Under the pieces are notes generated by a model that made no database searches, had not been told where the DNA came from, and saw only the letters and a program-made list of their open reading frames with translations. A stretch of 64,000 nt of DNA from Halomonas cupida. GTDB lineage: Bacteria; Pseudomonadota; Gammaproteobacteria; Pseudomonadales; Halomonadaceae. The stretch is from positions 124,001 to 188,000 of the forward strand of contig NZ_FRCA01000006.1 in assembly GCF_900142755.1 (NCBI RefSeq). Reading direction: 5' to 3'. Numbering within the stretch: the first letter of the stretch is position 1; every line of letters starts with the position of its first letter. Shown piece after piece: positions 1 through 11,000 of this stretch. The position numbers and the translations under genes were made by a program.

Positions 1-1
1 C

Positions 2-181
2 ATCGAAGGCGCCATCGCCATTGCCCTGCTGCTGGGCGGTGGGCTCGGTGGACTCCAGGCCGCCACGGTATCGACGGGGCTACCGTTCACCCTGGTACTG
101 TTGATTGCCTGCTACGCCATCATCAAGGGGTTGATGTCCGAACCTACCGAGGGTCGATTGGTCCGCAGGACACGCACCTGA
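2..181 (+). CDS. C-terminal end of a BCCT-family transporter (partial)
   Basis: The frame is open from the left edge and ends with TGA at 179-181, giving the last 59 residues of a protein whose start lies outside the window. The segment GGLGGLQAATVSTGLPF followed by a hydrophobic helix and KGLMSE is the typical ending of betaine/choline/carnitine (BCCT) carriers, which import quaternary ammonium osmolytes through the inner membrane, usually coupled to sodium or protons. The visible part covers the end of the penultimate helix and the last transmembrane helix, then a short basic tail. The substrate cannot be told from this fragment. The gene converges on purL and is separated from it by a hairpin terminator. 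Confidence 0.8.
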   Translation: MEGAIAIALLLGGGLGGLQAATVSTGLPFTLVLLIACYAIIKGLMSEPTEGRLVRRTRT

Positions 182-221
182 ATGGTGTCAGTACATCCTC
201 CTCGTTCGTACTCATGAAAAA

Positions 222-241
222 CGCCGCCCCGAGGGGCGGCG
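222..241 (-). terminator. Rho-independent terminator of purL
   Basis: CGCCGCCCC, a two-base loop GA, then GGGGCGGCG form a perfect 9-bp GC stem. Read on the minus strand the stem is followed by a run of T (the A run at 217-221), so it is a good terminator for purL. It may also stop readthrough from the BCCT gene on the other strand. Confidence 0.85.
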
Positions 242-276
242 CTTTCGTCTACAAGGGTGTGACTGATCCCGTTCGT

Positions 277-3200
277 CTATCCCAGCCAGACGCGTGCATT
301 ACGGAACAGACGCAACCAGGCACCGTCCTGCTGCCATTCTGCCGGACGCCAGGAGTTGGTGACGGCCCGTACTACACGCTCCGGGTGCGGCATCATGATG
401 GTGACGCGGCCATCCGGCGTGGTCAGGCCGGTGATGCCCGAAGGTGAGCCATTGGGGTTGTACGGATAACGCGTGGTGCTTTGCCCATAGTTGTCCAGGT
501 AGCGCAAAGCTATCTGACCGGAGCTCTGCATGCTACGCAGGTGAGCGCTGTCGCGGAACTCGGCACGACCTTCCCCATGGGCCACAGCGATAGGCAGCTG
601 TGAACCTTCCATGCCGGCCAGCAGCACCGAGGGCGACTTCTCGACGCTGACCATGGCCACGCGGGCCTCGAACTGTTCAGATTCGTTGCGTACAAACCTC
701 GGCCAGCTATCGGCACCGGGAATCAGCTCCTTGAGCTGCGACAGCATCTGGCAACCGTTGCATACCCCCAGGGAGAAGCTGTCGTCACGGGCAAAGAAGT
801 CAGCAAACTGCTCCCGAGCCCGCGTATTGAACAACACCGACTTGGCCCAGCCACCACCGGCGCCCAGTACATCGCCGTAGGAGAAGCCACCGCAGGCAGC
901 CAGTCCCTTGAACTCCTCGAGGCTGACGCGGCCTTCGAGAATATCGCTCATGTGTACGTCAACTGCCTCGAAGCCTGCCTTGTCGAAGGCCCAGGCCATT
1001 TCCAGATGGCCATTGACCCCCTGCTCTCGCAGGATGGCAGCGCGAGGACGAGCGACGTTGACGAAGGGCGCAGAGATATCCTCATCGACATCGAACGTTG
1101 TGGTCGCCGACAGACCGGGGTCACGAGTGTCCAGCAGATTGTCGAACTCGTTCTTGGCACAGTCGGCGTTGTCACGCAGAGCCTGCAGGCGATAACTGGT
1201 TTCCGCCCAGGTACGCTGGGTCAGCTGGCGGGTAGTCTCCAGCAGCGGCTCTTCAAACAGGGTCACCCGGATCTGATCATCGTAACGCGGGCGCGCGATG
1301 ACGCCACAGGTCTCGATACCAGCGGCCGCAAACTGCGCCAGCACTTCCTCGGTGTCGACGCGATTGACCTGGATGACCGCCCCCAGCTCTTCGTTGAACA
1401 GCACCCGGAAGGCATCCGCCGCCTCGTCCACCAGCCAGTCCAGTTTGATCTCCAGGCCGGCGCGAGCGGCAAAGGCCATTTCCAGCAGGGTCACCAGCAG
1501 GCCGCCATCGCTGCGGTCATGGTAGGCCAACAGCTTGCCGTCGGCATTCAGGCCCTGGATGACACTGAAGAACGCCTTGATATCCTCGGCGTCATCAACA
1601 TCGGGGCACTCATCACCCACCTGGCCATAGACCTGAGTCAGCGCCGAGCCACCAAGGCGATTGCGACCGCCACCCAGATCGATCAGCAGCAGATCGCTCT
1701 CGTCTTGAGCCAGGTCGATCTGCGGGGTCAGGGTACGCATGGCATCCACCACCGGTGCAAACCCGGTGATATTGAGGGTCAGCGGTGAAGTGATCGACTT
1801 CTGCTCGCCGTCTTCCTGCCAGGCAGTCCGCATGGACATGGAGTCCTTGCCGACCGGAATGGCGATACCCAGATCGGGACACAATTCCATGCCAATGGCA
1901 TGGACCGCTTCAAACAGCGCCTGGTTCTCGCCCGGGTGGTCTGCCGCGCTCATCCAGTTGGCCGACATCTTGATGTCACTGATGTCGGCAATCGGCGCAG
2001 CGGCCATGTTGGTGATCGCCTCGGCGACCGCCAGACGTGCACTGGCAGCGGGATTGATCAGCGCCACCGGAGCTCGTTCGCCCATGGCCATGGCTTCGCC
2101 AGCGTGGGTGTCGAAGCTCGCCGTGGTCACAGCGACATCGGCAACCGGGACCTGCCAGGGGCCAACCATCTGGTCGCGCGCCACCATGCCGGTAATCGAG
2201 CGGTCACCGATGGTGATCAGGAAACTCTTCGAGGCCACAGTCGGCAGACGCAGGACACGATCCAGTGCCTCGCGCAGATCCAGGTTGTCGAGCATCACGC
2301 CCGGCATTTCCAGTGACTGTCGCTGGAACTCGCGCTGCATCTTCGGGGGTTTGCCGAACAGCACGCTCATCGGCAGGTCGACGGGCTTGCTGTCGAAATG
2401 ACCGTCCACCACCTGCAGGTGATGGGCCTCCTGGGCCTCGCCGACTACCGCGTAGGGGCAGCGTTCACGCCGGCAGAGGGCATCGAAGATTTCCAGCTGC
2501 TCCGGTGCCACCGCCAGTACATAGCGCTCCTGAGCCTCGTTGCACCAGATTTCCAGCGGGCTCATGCCCGGCTCGGCGTTGGGAACCGCGCGCAGATCAA
2601 ACAGCCCTCCACGCTCGCCGTCCTTGACCAGTTCCGGCAACGCATTGGACAGGCCACCTGCTCCCACATCGTGGATAAAGCAGATCGGATTGTTGTCGCC
2701 CAGCGACCAGCAGCGGTCGATAACCTCCTGGGCACGGCGCTCGATCTCGGGGTTGTCACGCTGTACCGAGGCAAAGTCGAGGTCAGCACTGGAGGAGCCA
2801 GAAGCCATGGACGAGGCCGCACCACCCCCAAGGCCAATCAGCATGGCCGGGCCGCCCATGACGATCAGTTTGCCACCCACCGGTATGGTGCCCTTGGCGA
2901 CGTGATCCTCGCGGATGTTGCCATAGCCACCGGCCACCATGACCGGCTTGTGGTAGCCACGCCTCTCGATGCCGTTGACGCCGAGTGCATCCTGCTCGTA
3001 GGTCCGGAAGTAGCCGGTCAGGTTGGGGCGACCGAACTCATTGTTGAAGGCGGCGCCCCCGATGGGGCCCTCCAGCATGATGTCCAGTGCACTGACAATG
3101 CGCTCGGGTTTGCCATAGTCGAAGGCTTCCCAGGGTTGGACGAACTCGGGAATCCGCAGATTGGATACGGTGAAGCCGGTCAGGCCCGCCTTGGGCTTGC

Positions 3201-4194
3201 CACCGATGCCGGTCGCGCCTTCATCACGAATTTCACCACCAGCCCCTGTTGCAGCCCCCGGATGCGGTGCAATTGCCGTGGGGTGGTTATGGGTCTCGAC
3301 CTTGGTCAGGATGTGAATCGGCTCGACATCGCCACCATAGGTGGCCTTCTCACCCTCCTTGCCGACCAGTGGCGTCGGAAAGAAGCGGCGTGCCTCGGAG
3401 CCTGCGATGACAGCCGCATTGTCGCTGTAGGCAGAGAGAATATTGTTCGGCGATGCCTGGTAGGTATTCTTGATCATCTTGAACAGCGAATGGCTCTGGG
3501 CCTCGCCGTCGATCACCCAATCGGCATTGAAGATCTTGTGTCGGCAATGCTCGGAGTTCGCCTGGGCGAACATCATCAGCTCGACATCGGAGGGATTGCG
3601 ACCCAGCTCGGTGAAGGCCTCGACCAGGTAATCAATCTCGTCCTCGGCCAGCGCCAGTCCCAACTCGTCATTGGCCGTGGCCAGCGCCTGGCGGCCACCA
3701 CCCAGGATATCCACCTGGCCCAGCGGCGCCGGGTCATGATGGGCGAACAGTTGCACGGCATCGGTACTGTTTGTCAGTACCGTTTCGGTCATGCGGTCAT
3801 GCAGTGCGGCCACGATCGCATCAAAGTGAGCTTCCTTCAGAGAGCCTCTCACACCGACGCGCCAGGCAATGCCACGCTCGAGTCTCTTGATCCGGGTCAA
3901 TCCACAGTTGTGGGCAATGTCGGTAGCCTTGGAGGACCAGGGCGACTGAGTGCCGATACGCGGCACGACAAGCAGCAACAGCCCTTCCGACGACGATGCC
4001 TCGCGAGCAGGGCCGTAGTCCAGCAGTTGTTCGAGCAGGGACAGTTCTGCATCATCGAGATCGCCATCCACGTCCGCGAAATGCACATACTCGGCATGCA
4101 GAGTATCGATCTCGGGCACGGATTCGCGCAGGGTGGCCAGCAGCCTGGCATGACGGAAGGCAGATAGGGCGGGCGCACCTCGCAGTTCGAGCAT
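277..4194 (-). CDS. purL: Phosphoribosylformylglycinamidine synthase (FGAM synthase)
   Basis: This is the large single-chain PurL of gammaproteobacteria, the fourth step of purine synthesis: it turns FGAR, glutamine and ATP into FGAM in the cytoplasm. The N-terminal domain has [15 protein letters not shown] and AEYVHFAD, the FGAM-synthase core shows [22 protein letters not shown] and [10 protein letters not shown], and the C-terminal glutaminase domain has the nucleophile motif GVCNGCQML and the partner residues in PHPERV. I place the start at ATG 4192-4194 (1305 residues), where the protein begins as the family does and AGAGG lies 9 bases upstream. An upstream in-frame ATG at 4293 would add 33 residues with no family resemblance. 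The gene is divergent from mltF, the same arrangement as in E. coli. Confidence 0.97.
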   Translation of the reverse strand: MLELRGAPALSAFRHARLLATLRESVPEIDTLHAEYVHFADVDGDLDDAELSLLEQLLDYGPAREASSSEGLLLLVVPRIGTQSPWSSKATDIAHNCGLTRIKRLERGIAWRVGVRGSLKEAHFDAIVAALHDRMTETVLTNSTDAVQLFAHHDPAPLGQVDILGGGRQALATANDELGLALAEDEIDYLVEAFTELGRNPSDVELMMFAQANSEHCRHKIFNADWVIDGEAQSHSLFKMIKNTYQASPNNILSAYSDNAAVIAGSEARRFFPTPLVGKEGEKATYGGDVEPIHILTKVETHNHPTAIAPHPGAATGAGGEIRDEGATGIGGKPKAGLTGFTVSNLRIPEFVQPWEAFDYGKPERIVSALDIMLEGPIGGAAFNNEFGRPNLTGYFRTYEQDALGVNGIERRGYHKPVMVAGGYGNIREDHVAKGTIPVGGKLIVMGGPAMLIGLGGGAASSMASGSSSADLDFASVQRDNPEIERRAQEVIDRCWSLGDNNPICFIHDVGAGGLSNALPELVKDGERGGLFDLRAVPNAEPGMSPLEIWCNEAQERYVLAVAPEQLEIFDALCRRERCPYAVVGEAQEAHHLQVVDGHFDSKPVDLPMSVLFGKPPKMQREFQRQSLEMPGVMLDNLDLREALDRVLRLPTVASKSFLITIGDRSITGMVARDQMVGPWQVPVADVAVTTASFDTHAGEAMAMGERAPVALINPAASARLAVAEAITNMAAAPIADISDIKMSANWMSAADHPGENQALFEAVHAIGMELCPDLGIAIPVGKDSMSMRTAWQEDGEQKSITSPLTLNITGFAPVVDAMRTLTPQIDLAQDESDLLLIDLGGGRNRLGGSALTQVYGQVGDECPDVDDAEDIKAFFSVIQGLNADGKLLAYHDRSDGGLLVTLLEMAFAARAGLEIKLDWLVDEAADAFRVLFNEELGAVIQVNRVDTEEVLAQFAAAGIETCGVIARPRYDDQIRVTLFEEPLLETTRQLTQRTWAETSYRLQALRDNADCAKNEFDNLLDTRDPGLSATTTFDVDEDISAPFVNVARPRAAILREQGVNGHLEMAWAFDKAGFEAVDVHMSDILEGRVSLEEFKGLAACGGFSYGDVLGAGGGWAKSVLFNTRAREQFADFFARDDSFSLGVCNGCQMLSQLKELIPGADSWPRFVRNESEQFEARVAMVSVEKSPSVLLAGMEGSQLPIAVAHGEGRAEFRDSAHLRSMQSSGQIALRYLDNYGQSTTRYPYNPNGSPSGITGLTTPDGRVTIMMPHPERVVRAVTNSWRPAEWQQDGAWLRLFRNARVWLG

Positions 4195-4354
4195 AGCCTG
4201 GAGCCTCTGAATTTCAGCGATGGAAGATGGGCCGCGACGAGCGACGAAGACGGCATATGATACTGGAAACAGGCTGGGTCGAGAAATCGACATGGATGAC
4301 AGCCAGGCATCCTCTGGTTAAGGTGTCGACTTTGTCGTTGACGACAAGGGGTCC

Positions 4355-5812
4355 ATGACCACGTCTCCTCCTCTCCTCAAGCGCTGGCGTCGCACCCTGC
4401 TGGCACTCTCGGGTACCGCATTGGCGCTGTGGCCGATCGACCCGACGCCCCCGCCAGGCAAGGCCATGGAGGGCGTTCTGTCACGCGACTTCATTACCAT
4501 CCACACGCGCAACACTCCTCTGACCTATTATGAAGGGCGCCAGGGCCCGACCGGGTTCGAGTATCAACTGATGCGTCGGTTCGCCGACTCCCTGGGCGTC
4601 AGCCTCAACCTTGATGATGATCACTTCGTCCCCACCGTACTGGATGCTGTGCGCCAGCAAGGCGACCTGGGTGCTGCCGCATTGCCACTGGAGTCCGACG
4701 AACCCGGTCTGATCTACTCCCGCTCGATCATGCCCATGCAGCCGATCGTGGTCTATCGGCGCGGCCTGCAACCACCCGACAATATCGACGATCTGGTCGG
4801 CCTGCAGGTCGGCATTCTGCAAGGCGCGGGTATCAGTCGCATCATGCACGAGCTACAACTCCAGCAACCAGCATTGAGCTGGAAGGAAGCCAGCGACCTG
4901 GAAGCCTCAGCGTTGTTGCGACGTATCGAGAGCGGAGAGCTTGACGCTGCTGTCGTGTTCGAGCACCAGTTCCGCCTCAATCGCCTGTTCTTTCCGGAAG
5001 TCGAGGATGGCTTCAAGGTTGGCGACCCATTGTCCATGGCCTGGGCCTTCCCGGCCAATCAGGGGCTGGGGTTGATCAATGCCGCCAATGCTTTTCTCGA
5101 TGAGCTCAAGGCCAATGGCGAACTCGACCAATTGATCACACGCTATTTTGGTCATGATGATTATCTTGAATACGTCGGTGCACGAGTGTTCATCCATCAT
5201 GTTCACCAGCGCCTACCTCGCTACGACGCCATGTTTCGCGAGGCTGCCCGGCGTGAACAGTTTGACTGGAAGCTGTTGGCCGCGATCGGCTATCAGGAGT
5301 CGCACTGGAACCCGACAGCAACCTCTCCCACAGGTGTGCGTGGCATGATGATGCTGACCAATGTCACTGCCGATGAAGTCGGAGTCGCCGATCGCCTCAA
5401 TCCGGCAGAGAGTATTGAGGGTGGTGCACGTTACCTGCGCAGCATCGAACAACGACTGCCGGAGAGCATTACCGGTGAGGATCGACTGTTCATGGCCCTG
5501 GCAGCCTACAACGTTGGCCTCGGCCATCTGTATGATGCTCGTGATATCGCCCGCTTGCAGGGCTCCGATGCCGACAGCTGGGAGGCGGTCCGTGAAGCCC
5601 TGCCACTACTCCAGGAAAGCGAGTGGTACAGCAAGACCCGCCACGGCTATGCTCGAGGTGGCGAGCCAGTGATTTACGTACGCAATATTCGACGATACCT
5701 GGAGATCCTCGAATACGTTGATCGTAGTCAGCAACAGTTTCATCAATTGAATGCCAGACTGGCTGATTACCCGGAGAGCGAGACCTTCGAGGTCGTCCCT
5801 CCCAAGCCATAA
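4355..5812 (+). CDS. mltF: Membrane-bound lytic murein transglycosylase F
   Basis: MltF cleaves peptidoglycan glycan strands to 1,6-anhydro products and acts in the periplasm at the outer membrane. The 485-residue protein has an N-terminal hydrophobic export segment (about residues 10-30), a solute-binding-like (SBP_bac_3) domain to about residue 275, and a C-terminal SLT goose-lysozyme-like domain. The catalytic glutamate is Glu315 in the motif YQESHW, followed by the family pattern [11 protein letters not shown] and AAYNVGLGH. The export segment has no clear lipobox, so anchoring may be by the uncleaved helix. Divergent pairing with purL matches E. coli. The leader contains a small TTGTCG/CGACAA hairpin at 4332-4347. 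The stop codon lies within a 14-bp partial tandem duplication that forms the leader of the next gene. Confidence 0.93.
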   Translation: MTTSPPLLKRWRRTLLALSGTALALWPIDPTPPPGKAMEGVLSRDFITIHTRNTPLTYYEGRQGPTGFEYQLMRRFADSLGVSLNLDDDHFVPTVLDAVRQQGDLGAAALPLESDEPGLIYSRSIMPMQPIVVYRRGLQPPDNIDDLVGLQVGILQGAGISRIMHELQLQQPALSWKEASDLEASALLRRIESGELDAAVVFEHQFRLNRLFFPEVEDGFKVGDPLSMAWAFPANQGLGLINAANAFLDELKANGELDQLITRYFGHDDYLEYVGARVFIHHVHQRLPRYDAMFREAARREQFDWKLLAAIGYQESHWNPTATSPTGVRGMMMLTNVTADEVGVADRLNPAESIEGGARYLRSIEQRLPESITGEDRLFMALAAYNVGLGHLYDARDIARLQGSDADSWEAVREALPLLQESEWYSKTRHGYARGGEPVIYVRNIRRYLEILEYVDRSQQQFHQLNARLADYPESETFEVVPPKP

Positions 5813-5830
5813 CCAGTTGCACATAACCAG
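5808..5830 (+). repeat. Short tandem duplication in the leader of the 5.8-kb diguanylate cyclase gene
   Basis: The 14-base unit CATAACCAGTTGCA is followed directly by a second partial copy CATAACCAG. The array spans the mltF stop codon and sits immediately before the next start codon at 5839. It is the shortest of several leader arrays in this window. Confidence 0.6.
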
Positions 5831-5838
5831 GTCCGGGG

Positions 5839-7818
5839 ATGATTCGAACAGCCCTTCTGCTCAGTCTGCTCGCCGCAGTGCTTGCTTGTGTCGTCCCGCT
5901 GGCGGAGCCCTCCCTCCTTGCACAGGAGGCTCATGCCAGTTGGGCCATGCTGGTCGCACTCGCCCTGTGCCAACTGCTGTGGTACTGGCGAGGTAATCGC
6001 CTGGCGCGAGTGACCACACTGCCGCTGGCGCTGATTCTGGGCGCCATGCTCACCAGCTACCTGATGCCCGAGCACTGGATTTCCGTGGCTACCTTCAACA
6101 ACTGGGCCGATCACCTGGTTCCGGGCAGCGACATCGACAACTGGCGGCCACCACTGCTGGAGCTGGCAGCATTGATGACACTGACGCTTGGCCTGCTGTC
6201 ACGTACCCGGGCCAATCTTGGTGTGCCACTGCTGCAGGTGCTGGCAGCGCTGTTGCTGTTGGCCGATACCAGCCTGCAGGTAGTGGGTAACGACTTTGCC
6301 CCGCTGGTTCGTCGTGGCAGTTTCTATACCGGCTCGCTGCTGGCACTGCTGCTGCTGGCACAGTTCATCGGCGTCGTGCAGGGTTGGCGCCATACCCACC
6401 AAAGCCTGACACGCGCCCTGTGGCCATCGGCTATCCTGGCCGTGGTCACTATCGCCTTCTGGTATCAACAGAGCCATCTGGCCGATACCAAGCTGCATCA
6501 GAGCGTCGATGTGCGTTACGAGCGTATGGCCGAGCGGTTGACCACCGAGATCAATGCCCACGTGACCGCCATGCGTCGCTTTGCCGACTTCTGGGGCATT
6601 CTCGACCGCCCTCCAGAGGATGAAGAGTGGCGGGCACAGGCCGAGCGCTACTACCGTGATTTCCGTTACTTCCTCAATATTGCCTATATCAACGAGGGCG
6701 GAGAGATCGCCTATGTCTATCCAAGAGATCCTGCCAATACCAGCCTGATCGGCATGAATATCGAGGAGTCGCAGCGCCCCTACTCGGATCGGCTTGCCCG
6801 CGCGCTCAAACAGCGCACCGAGGAACAGACCGGGGTACTGCCGCTGCTGCAGAATGTGCCCGGGCTGATCTACTACCTGCCCATCAACTCACACCAAGGC
6901 GGCAACGCCCTGGGGGTTGCCGTCATGGTGGTAGGACTGCCGTTGCTGGCCGATACCCTGTATCACGAAGGTCACTTCGATAGGGTGCGACTCTACCTGG
7001 GCCTGTTGAACGGCGATGCTCCCCTCAAGGAATGGCACGTCAGCGGTACACCAGGGCCATGGCGAGTGGAAAGTGACGTTATCTTCGGCCATGTCACCCT
7101 GACCCTGGTAGCTCAACCGAATCGCGAACTGCTACTGAGCGAGCGCTCACGTCAGCCGTCCGTGAGCCTGACGATGGGTCTGATCCTCACCTACCTCTTG
7201 TACCTGGTACTGTTCGGGCGTCATCAGATGGCACTGCAACACCGCTCTGTTCATCGCTCCAATGAGGAACTGCGACGCGAAGTACGCAAGCGTACCCAGC
7301 TCCAGAGCGAGATCGAGTGGCTGGCGGGACATGATGAATTGACTGGCGCCCCCAATCGCCGCCACTTCCTGAGAGCTGTTCAGGAGCGAGCCGAGCAGAC
7401 GCCACTGACCGTTCTGCTGTGTGACATTGATCACTTCAAGAGCATCAATGATCAATTGGGGCACCAGGCAGGAGATCACACCCTGGTCCGCCTGGCCAGC
7501 ATCGGGCAGCAACTGACACCATCAGAAGGGCTATTTGCACGCTATGGCGGCGAAGAGTTCGTGGTACTGCTGCCCCGCACCAACGAGCACCGCGGTATGG
7601 CCATCGCCGAACGACTACGCGAGGGAGTTCTCACCTCAGGGCTGGAGCATGCGGATGGTCGGCCGGTGACCATCAGCATCGGGGTTGCCGTCCACAGCGA
7701 AGGTACACTCAAGGTCGAGGAACTGCTGCACAAGGCAGACCTCGCGCTCTACGAAGCGAAACACGCCGGACGTAATCAGGCACGACTCGCGTCTACCGAC
7801 GCAATGCCAGACAGCTGA
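5839..7818 (+). CDS. Membrane-anchored sensor diguanylate cyclase (GGEEF)
   Basis: A 659-residue protein predicted to make cyclic di-GMP from two GTP at the inner membrane. Residues 1 to about 220 form a multi-helix membrane domain. Then comes an extracytoplasmic region of about 220 residues (with INEGGEIAYVYPRDPANTSLIGMN), resembling CHASE-type sensory domains, a further membrane helix near residue 455, a short coiled linker and a GGDEF domain. The active-site signature is GGEEF at 570-574, so catalysis is likely. The RxxD inhibitory-site motif normally found five residues before it is absent (the stretch reads TPSEGLFARY), so product inhibition may be weak. It lies 26 bases after mltF and is probably co-transcribed with it. 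The signal sensed is unknown. Confidence 0.88.
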   Translation: MIRTALLLSLLAAVLACVVPLAEPSLLAQEAHASWAMLVALALCQLLWYWRGNRLARVTTLPLALILGAMLTSYLMPEHWISVATFNNWADHLVPGSDIDNWRPPLLELAALMTLTLGLLSRTRANLGVPLLQVLAALLLLADTSLQVVGNDFAPLVRRGSFYTGSLLALLLLAQFIGVVQGWRHTHQSLTRALWPSAILAVVTIAFWYQQSHLADTKLHQSVDVRYERMAERLTTEINAHVTAMRRFADFWGILDRPPEDEEWRAQAERYYRDFRYFLNIAYINEGGEIAYVYPRDPANTSLIGMNIEESQRPYSDRLARALKQRTEEQTGVLPLLQNVPGLIYYLPINSHQGGNALGVAVMVVGLPLLADTLYHEGHFDRVRLYLGLLNGDAPLKEWHVSGTPGPWRVESDVIFGHVTLTLVAQPNRELLLSERSRQPSVSLTMGLILTYLLYLVLFGRHQMALQHRSVHRSNEELRREVRKRTQLQSEIEWLAGHDELTGAPNRRHFLRAVQERAEQTPLTVLLCDIDHFKSINDQLGHQAGDHTLVRLASIGQQLTPSEGLFARYGGEEFVVLLPRTNEHRGMAIAERLREGVLTSGLEHADGRPVTISIGVAVHSEGTLKVEELLHKADLALYEAKHAGRNQARLASTDAMPDS

Positions 7819-7868
7819 AGGACGCCAGCCCCGGCTCAAGGGCAGCGACTGGGGCAATGATGAGGCAG

Positions 7869-8424
<556 letters not shown>

Positions 8425-8554
8425 CAACAACGGGTGAAACGGGCGTACAATACACTGAAACGCTCGTATGATAGCCGGTCATCCAAGGATACCGGCAACA
8501 GTTTCCTGCAACCATTCTTGTGCAATCACCATCTGCCACCGGGAGGATACCCCA

Positions 8555-9379
8555 ATGTCGGACGCCCTTGACGGCCTGGTCGATCTACTCGGCCTGGAAA
8601 TGCTTGAGGAAAACCTGTTCCGGGGCCGCAGCCAGGACCTTGGATTGCCCCAGTTGTTCGGTGGCCAGGTATTGGGACAGGCCCTGTCCGCTGCCACTCA
8701 GACCGTTCCGGAAGAGCGCCAGGTGCACTCGCTGCACGGCTACTTCCTGCGTCCCGGCGATGCCAGCATGCCGGTAGTCTACCAGGTCGACCGCGTGCGC
8801 GACGGCGGAAGTTTCACCACTCGCCGCATCACGGCCATCCAGAAGGGTCGTCCAATCTTCTTCTGCAGTGCCTCCTTTCATGGCGAGGAGAATAGCTTCA
8901 GCCATGAGGTACAGATGCCAACACTGCCTGGCCCCGGCTCTCTCGATAGCGGTGCGAACATCCGGCGTTTTGATGGCCACCCCATCGAGTTCCTGCATCT
9001 CGAGGACACCGCCGAACCCGGACAACCCGCCCGCAAGCGGCTGTGGTTCCGTCTCAACGGCGAGCTCCCCGATAACCCCGCCCTGCATCGCTATCTACTG
9101 GCCTACAGTTCCGACTTCAATCTGCTGACCACCGCTCTGGTGCCCCATGGCATTCGCTTCGGCGACCCGGCCCTGCAGATCGCCAGCCTTGACCATTCGC
9201 TGTGGTTCCACCGTGATGTCAGCGTCAATGACTGGTTGCTGTACGACATGGATAGTCCCTGGGCAGGCGGCGCCAGAGGTCTAGCTCGCGGTAGTATCTA
9301 TAACCGCCAGGGGCAATTGGTGGCCTCCAGCGCTCAGGAAGGCCTGACACGCATCCGCGAGCGTCCTGCGGAGTCTTGA
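8555..9379 (+). CDS. tesB: Acyl-CoA thioesterase II
   Basis: TesB hydrolyses medium- and long-chain acyl-CoA to free fatty acid and CoA in the cytoplasm. The 274-residue protein is a double hotdog: the N-terminal half carries the pattern QLFGGQVLGQAL and VHSLHGYFLRPG, and the C-terminal half carries YSSDFNLL with the aspartate of the family's Asp-Thr-Gln catalytic set and ASLDHSLWFHR. Start ATG 8555 has GGGAGG upstream at good spacing and the protein begins as TesB does; the frame extends upstream to 8468 without family similarity. The gene is divergent from tadA, and the shared intergenic space holds the tadA repeat array. Confidence 0.95.
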   Translation: MSDALDGLVDLLGLEMLEENLFRGRSQDLGLPQLFGGQVLGQALSAATQTVPEERQVHSLHGYFLRPGDASMPVVYQVDRVRDGGSFTTRRITAIQKGRPIFFCSASFHGEENSFSHEVQMPTLPGPGSLDSGANIRRFDGHPIEFLHLEDTAEPGQPARKRLWFRLNGELPDNPALHRYLLAYSSDFNLLTTALVPHGIRFGDPALQIASLDHSLWFHRDVSVNDWLLYDMDSPWAGGARGLARGSIYNRQGQLVASSAQEGLTRIRERPAES

Positions 9380-9396
9380 TTCCTGACCGATCCACC

Positions 9397-9417
9397 GCCG
9401 ACCGCACTGCGGTCGGC
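9397..9417. terminator. Hairpin between convergent tesB and the monooxygenase gene
   Basis: GCCGACCGCA, one base, then TGCGGTCGGC form a 10-bp perfect inverted repeat just after the tesB stop. There is no strong T run on either side, so it is a likely but not a classic terminator. Confidence 0.6.
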
Positions 9418-9492
9418 CTCAGGGTTCATTCTGCCCTGTAGCGACTCCGACGGGCTACTGGATGACTTGCAGCCAAGGCGCACACGGAGCAT

Positions 9493-9867
9493 TCACTCAC
9501 TACTGATATCCGTCTTTCCATACTCCCGTTCGACCCGGCAGATACGCGTACGGAAGGCCTTGTACCAGCGCTCATGTCCCTGACGTTGAGCCTCACGGTG
9601 CTCGATATTGGCCTTCCACGCGGCGATGGCTTCACGACTGGACCAGTAGGACACCGTAATCCCCAGTTGCTCCCGCGCCGACTCCACCCCGAGAAACCCC
9701 GGTTGCTGAGCGGCCAGTTCCAGCATGCGCTCGGCCATTTCACCATACCCCTCGTCATCCTCAGCCTTGAGAGAGCTGAAGATCACCGCGTAGTAAGGAG
9801 GTTGCGGCGTCAGTGCCAGATAGTCCGTTGCCGTTTCCCCACCTTCCATTGTGTCGCCTCGAGTCAT
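9493..9867 (-). CDS. Antibiotic biosynthesis monooxygenase (ABM) domain protein
   Basis: A small (124-residue) ferredoxin-like-fold protein with the ABM pattern PPYYAVIFSSL, a helix AERMLELAAQQPGFLGVESARE and YWSSREAIAAWKANIEHREAQ. Such proteins are cofactor-free oxygenases or heme/quinol-handling enzymes; the substrate here cannot be inferred. I place the start at ATG 9865-9867, preceded by GGGGA at 8 bases. ATG 9849, six codons later, also has GAGG upstream and is a fair alternative; the open frame begins at 9906. It is convergent with tesB, and its downstream side is the 9397 hairpin. Confidence 0.8.
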   Translation of the reverse strand: MTRGDTMEGGETATDYLALTPQPPYYAVIFSSLKAEDDEGYGEMAERMLELAAQQPGFLGVESAREQLGITVSYWSSREAIAAWKANIEHREAQRQGHERWYKAFRTRICRVEREYGKTDISSE

Positions 9868-9997
9868 CGAACATTCCCCGGTCAGATAACGAGCCATGCA
9901 GTTCACGAGCCACGGTCAGGCTCATGGTTCAGTGTCTGCTTCGGTCCTCCCGGTCTATCCATGCTGTCGGCAAACACGCCCGATCAGCCGGCCTGGC

Positions 9998-10936
9998 CTA
10001 GATGAACCGCCAACGCTTCAACAGTATCACTTCAATCGCCACCAGCCCCACCAGACTGCTGGAGAAGACGGTAAAGGCCAGCGGGTTATCGATGCCCGGC
10101 ATACCGGCGATGTTGATGCCGAACAGACCGGTCAGGAAGCTGATCGGCAGGAAGACTCCCGACAGGATCGACAACAGATAGGTGTTGCGATTGACCTTCT
10201 CGGAATGCCAGCGCGCCTGATACTGGCCGACAAGAGCGATATGCTCGAGGTAGAAATCAATCGACTCGTTGATGCGCGCCGCGGTATCCCTGGCATTGGC
10301 CAGCGCCAGGCGCTTGTCGAGCAACAGTGCGGGAAGCGTCTCGAGCATGTCCTCCAACGCGAAGCGCTGCGGCTTGAGAAAGCGCCGCAGTTTTATCAGG
10401 CGCTTGTTGAGCGGCATCAGCTCGCTCTCCTCGGTACTGTGCTCATCTTCCTGTTCGGCGATGAGCGTCTCGGCAGGCTCGACAAAGTCCTCGATACGCT
10501 GATGCAGCTTGTCGATGATCGCCACCAACACCTCGGCCAGATCGCGGGGCCCAAGGCCCTCGGCCAGCTCACTGCGAATATCGGAAATCGCCCGTGACGG
10601 AAACTTGCGTGTTGAAATCAATACGCCGTTATAGAACAGGATACGAATACTGAGCATGTCATCCGGCGTTTCTCCTTCATTGAGATTGACACCACGCAGA
10701 TTCAACAGAAAGTTGCCGTCATCGAGCAGCTCGAATCGTGGTCGTGTGTCCTCGGCCAACACACTGCAAATGGCCGATAACGGTATCCCCGCCAAGCGAA
10801 GGCGCAACTCCGTATCTTGCGCATCACGCTGAAAATGGTACCAACAGCCCGCTGCCAGGGGACCAGGAGAAGGTTCCGGCAATTCGCGAACACCATCGAC
10901 AAAGGACCAGCCGGCGATAAAGAAGGGTAGATTCAT
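9998..10936 (-). CDS. zntB: CorA-family divalent cation transporter, ZntB-like
   Basis: A 312-residue inner-membrane protein of the CorA/ZntB fold: a large cytoplasmic funnel domain (residues 1 to about 240) followed by two C-terminal transmembrane helices. The pore-entrance signature reads GIN in FLTGLFGINIAGMPG; classical CorA magnesium channels have GMN and ZntB zinc transporters have GVN, so GIN is a variant closer to ZntB. The C-terminus ends with a basic KRWRF, typical of the family. Zinc is the most likely substrate by family, but the metal is not established by sequence. Single gene, with about 60 bases separating it from the EAL gene downstream of its start side. Confidence 0.85.
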   Translation of the reverse strand: MNLPFFIAGWSFVDGVRELPEPSPGPLAAGCWYHFQRDAQDTELRLRLAGIPLSAICSVLAEDTRPRFELLDDGNFLLNLRGVNLNEGETPDDMLSIRILFYNGVLISTRKFPSRAISDIRSELAEGLGPRDLAEVLVAIIDKLHQRIEDFVEPAETLIAEQEDEHSTEESELMPLNKRLIKLRRFLKPQRFALEDMLETLPALLLDKRLALANARDTAARINESIDFYLEHIALVGQYQARWHSEKVNRNTYLLSILSGVFLPISFLTGLFGINIAGMPGIDNPLAFTVFSSSLVGLVAIEVILLKRWRFI

Positions 10937-11000
10937 TCAGGTTCCCTACAGCAGCATTCCAGAAGCAGCTTACGTTCCGTTGTGCCTCATCACCAAGCCC

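Noticed and set aside
2398..4167. A long open frame on the plus strand inside purL
   Set aside because: It is fully antisense to purL, whose sequence is strongly conserved; it has no family character and is explained by the GC-rich codon bias of the real gene.
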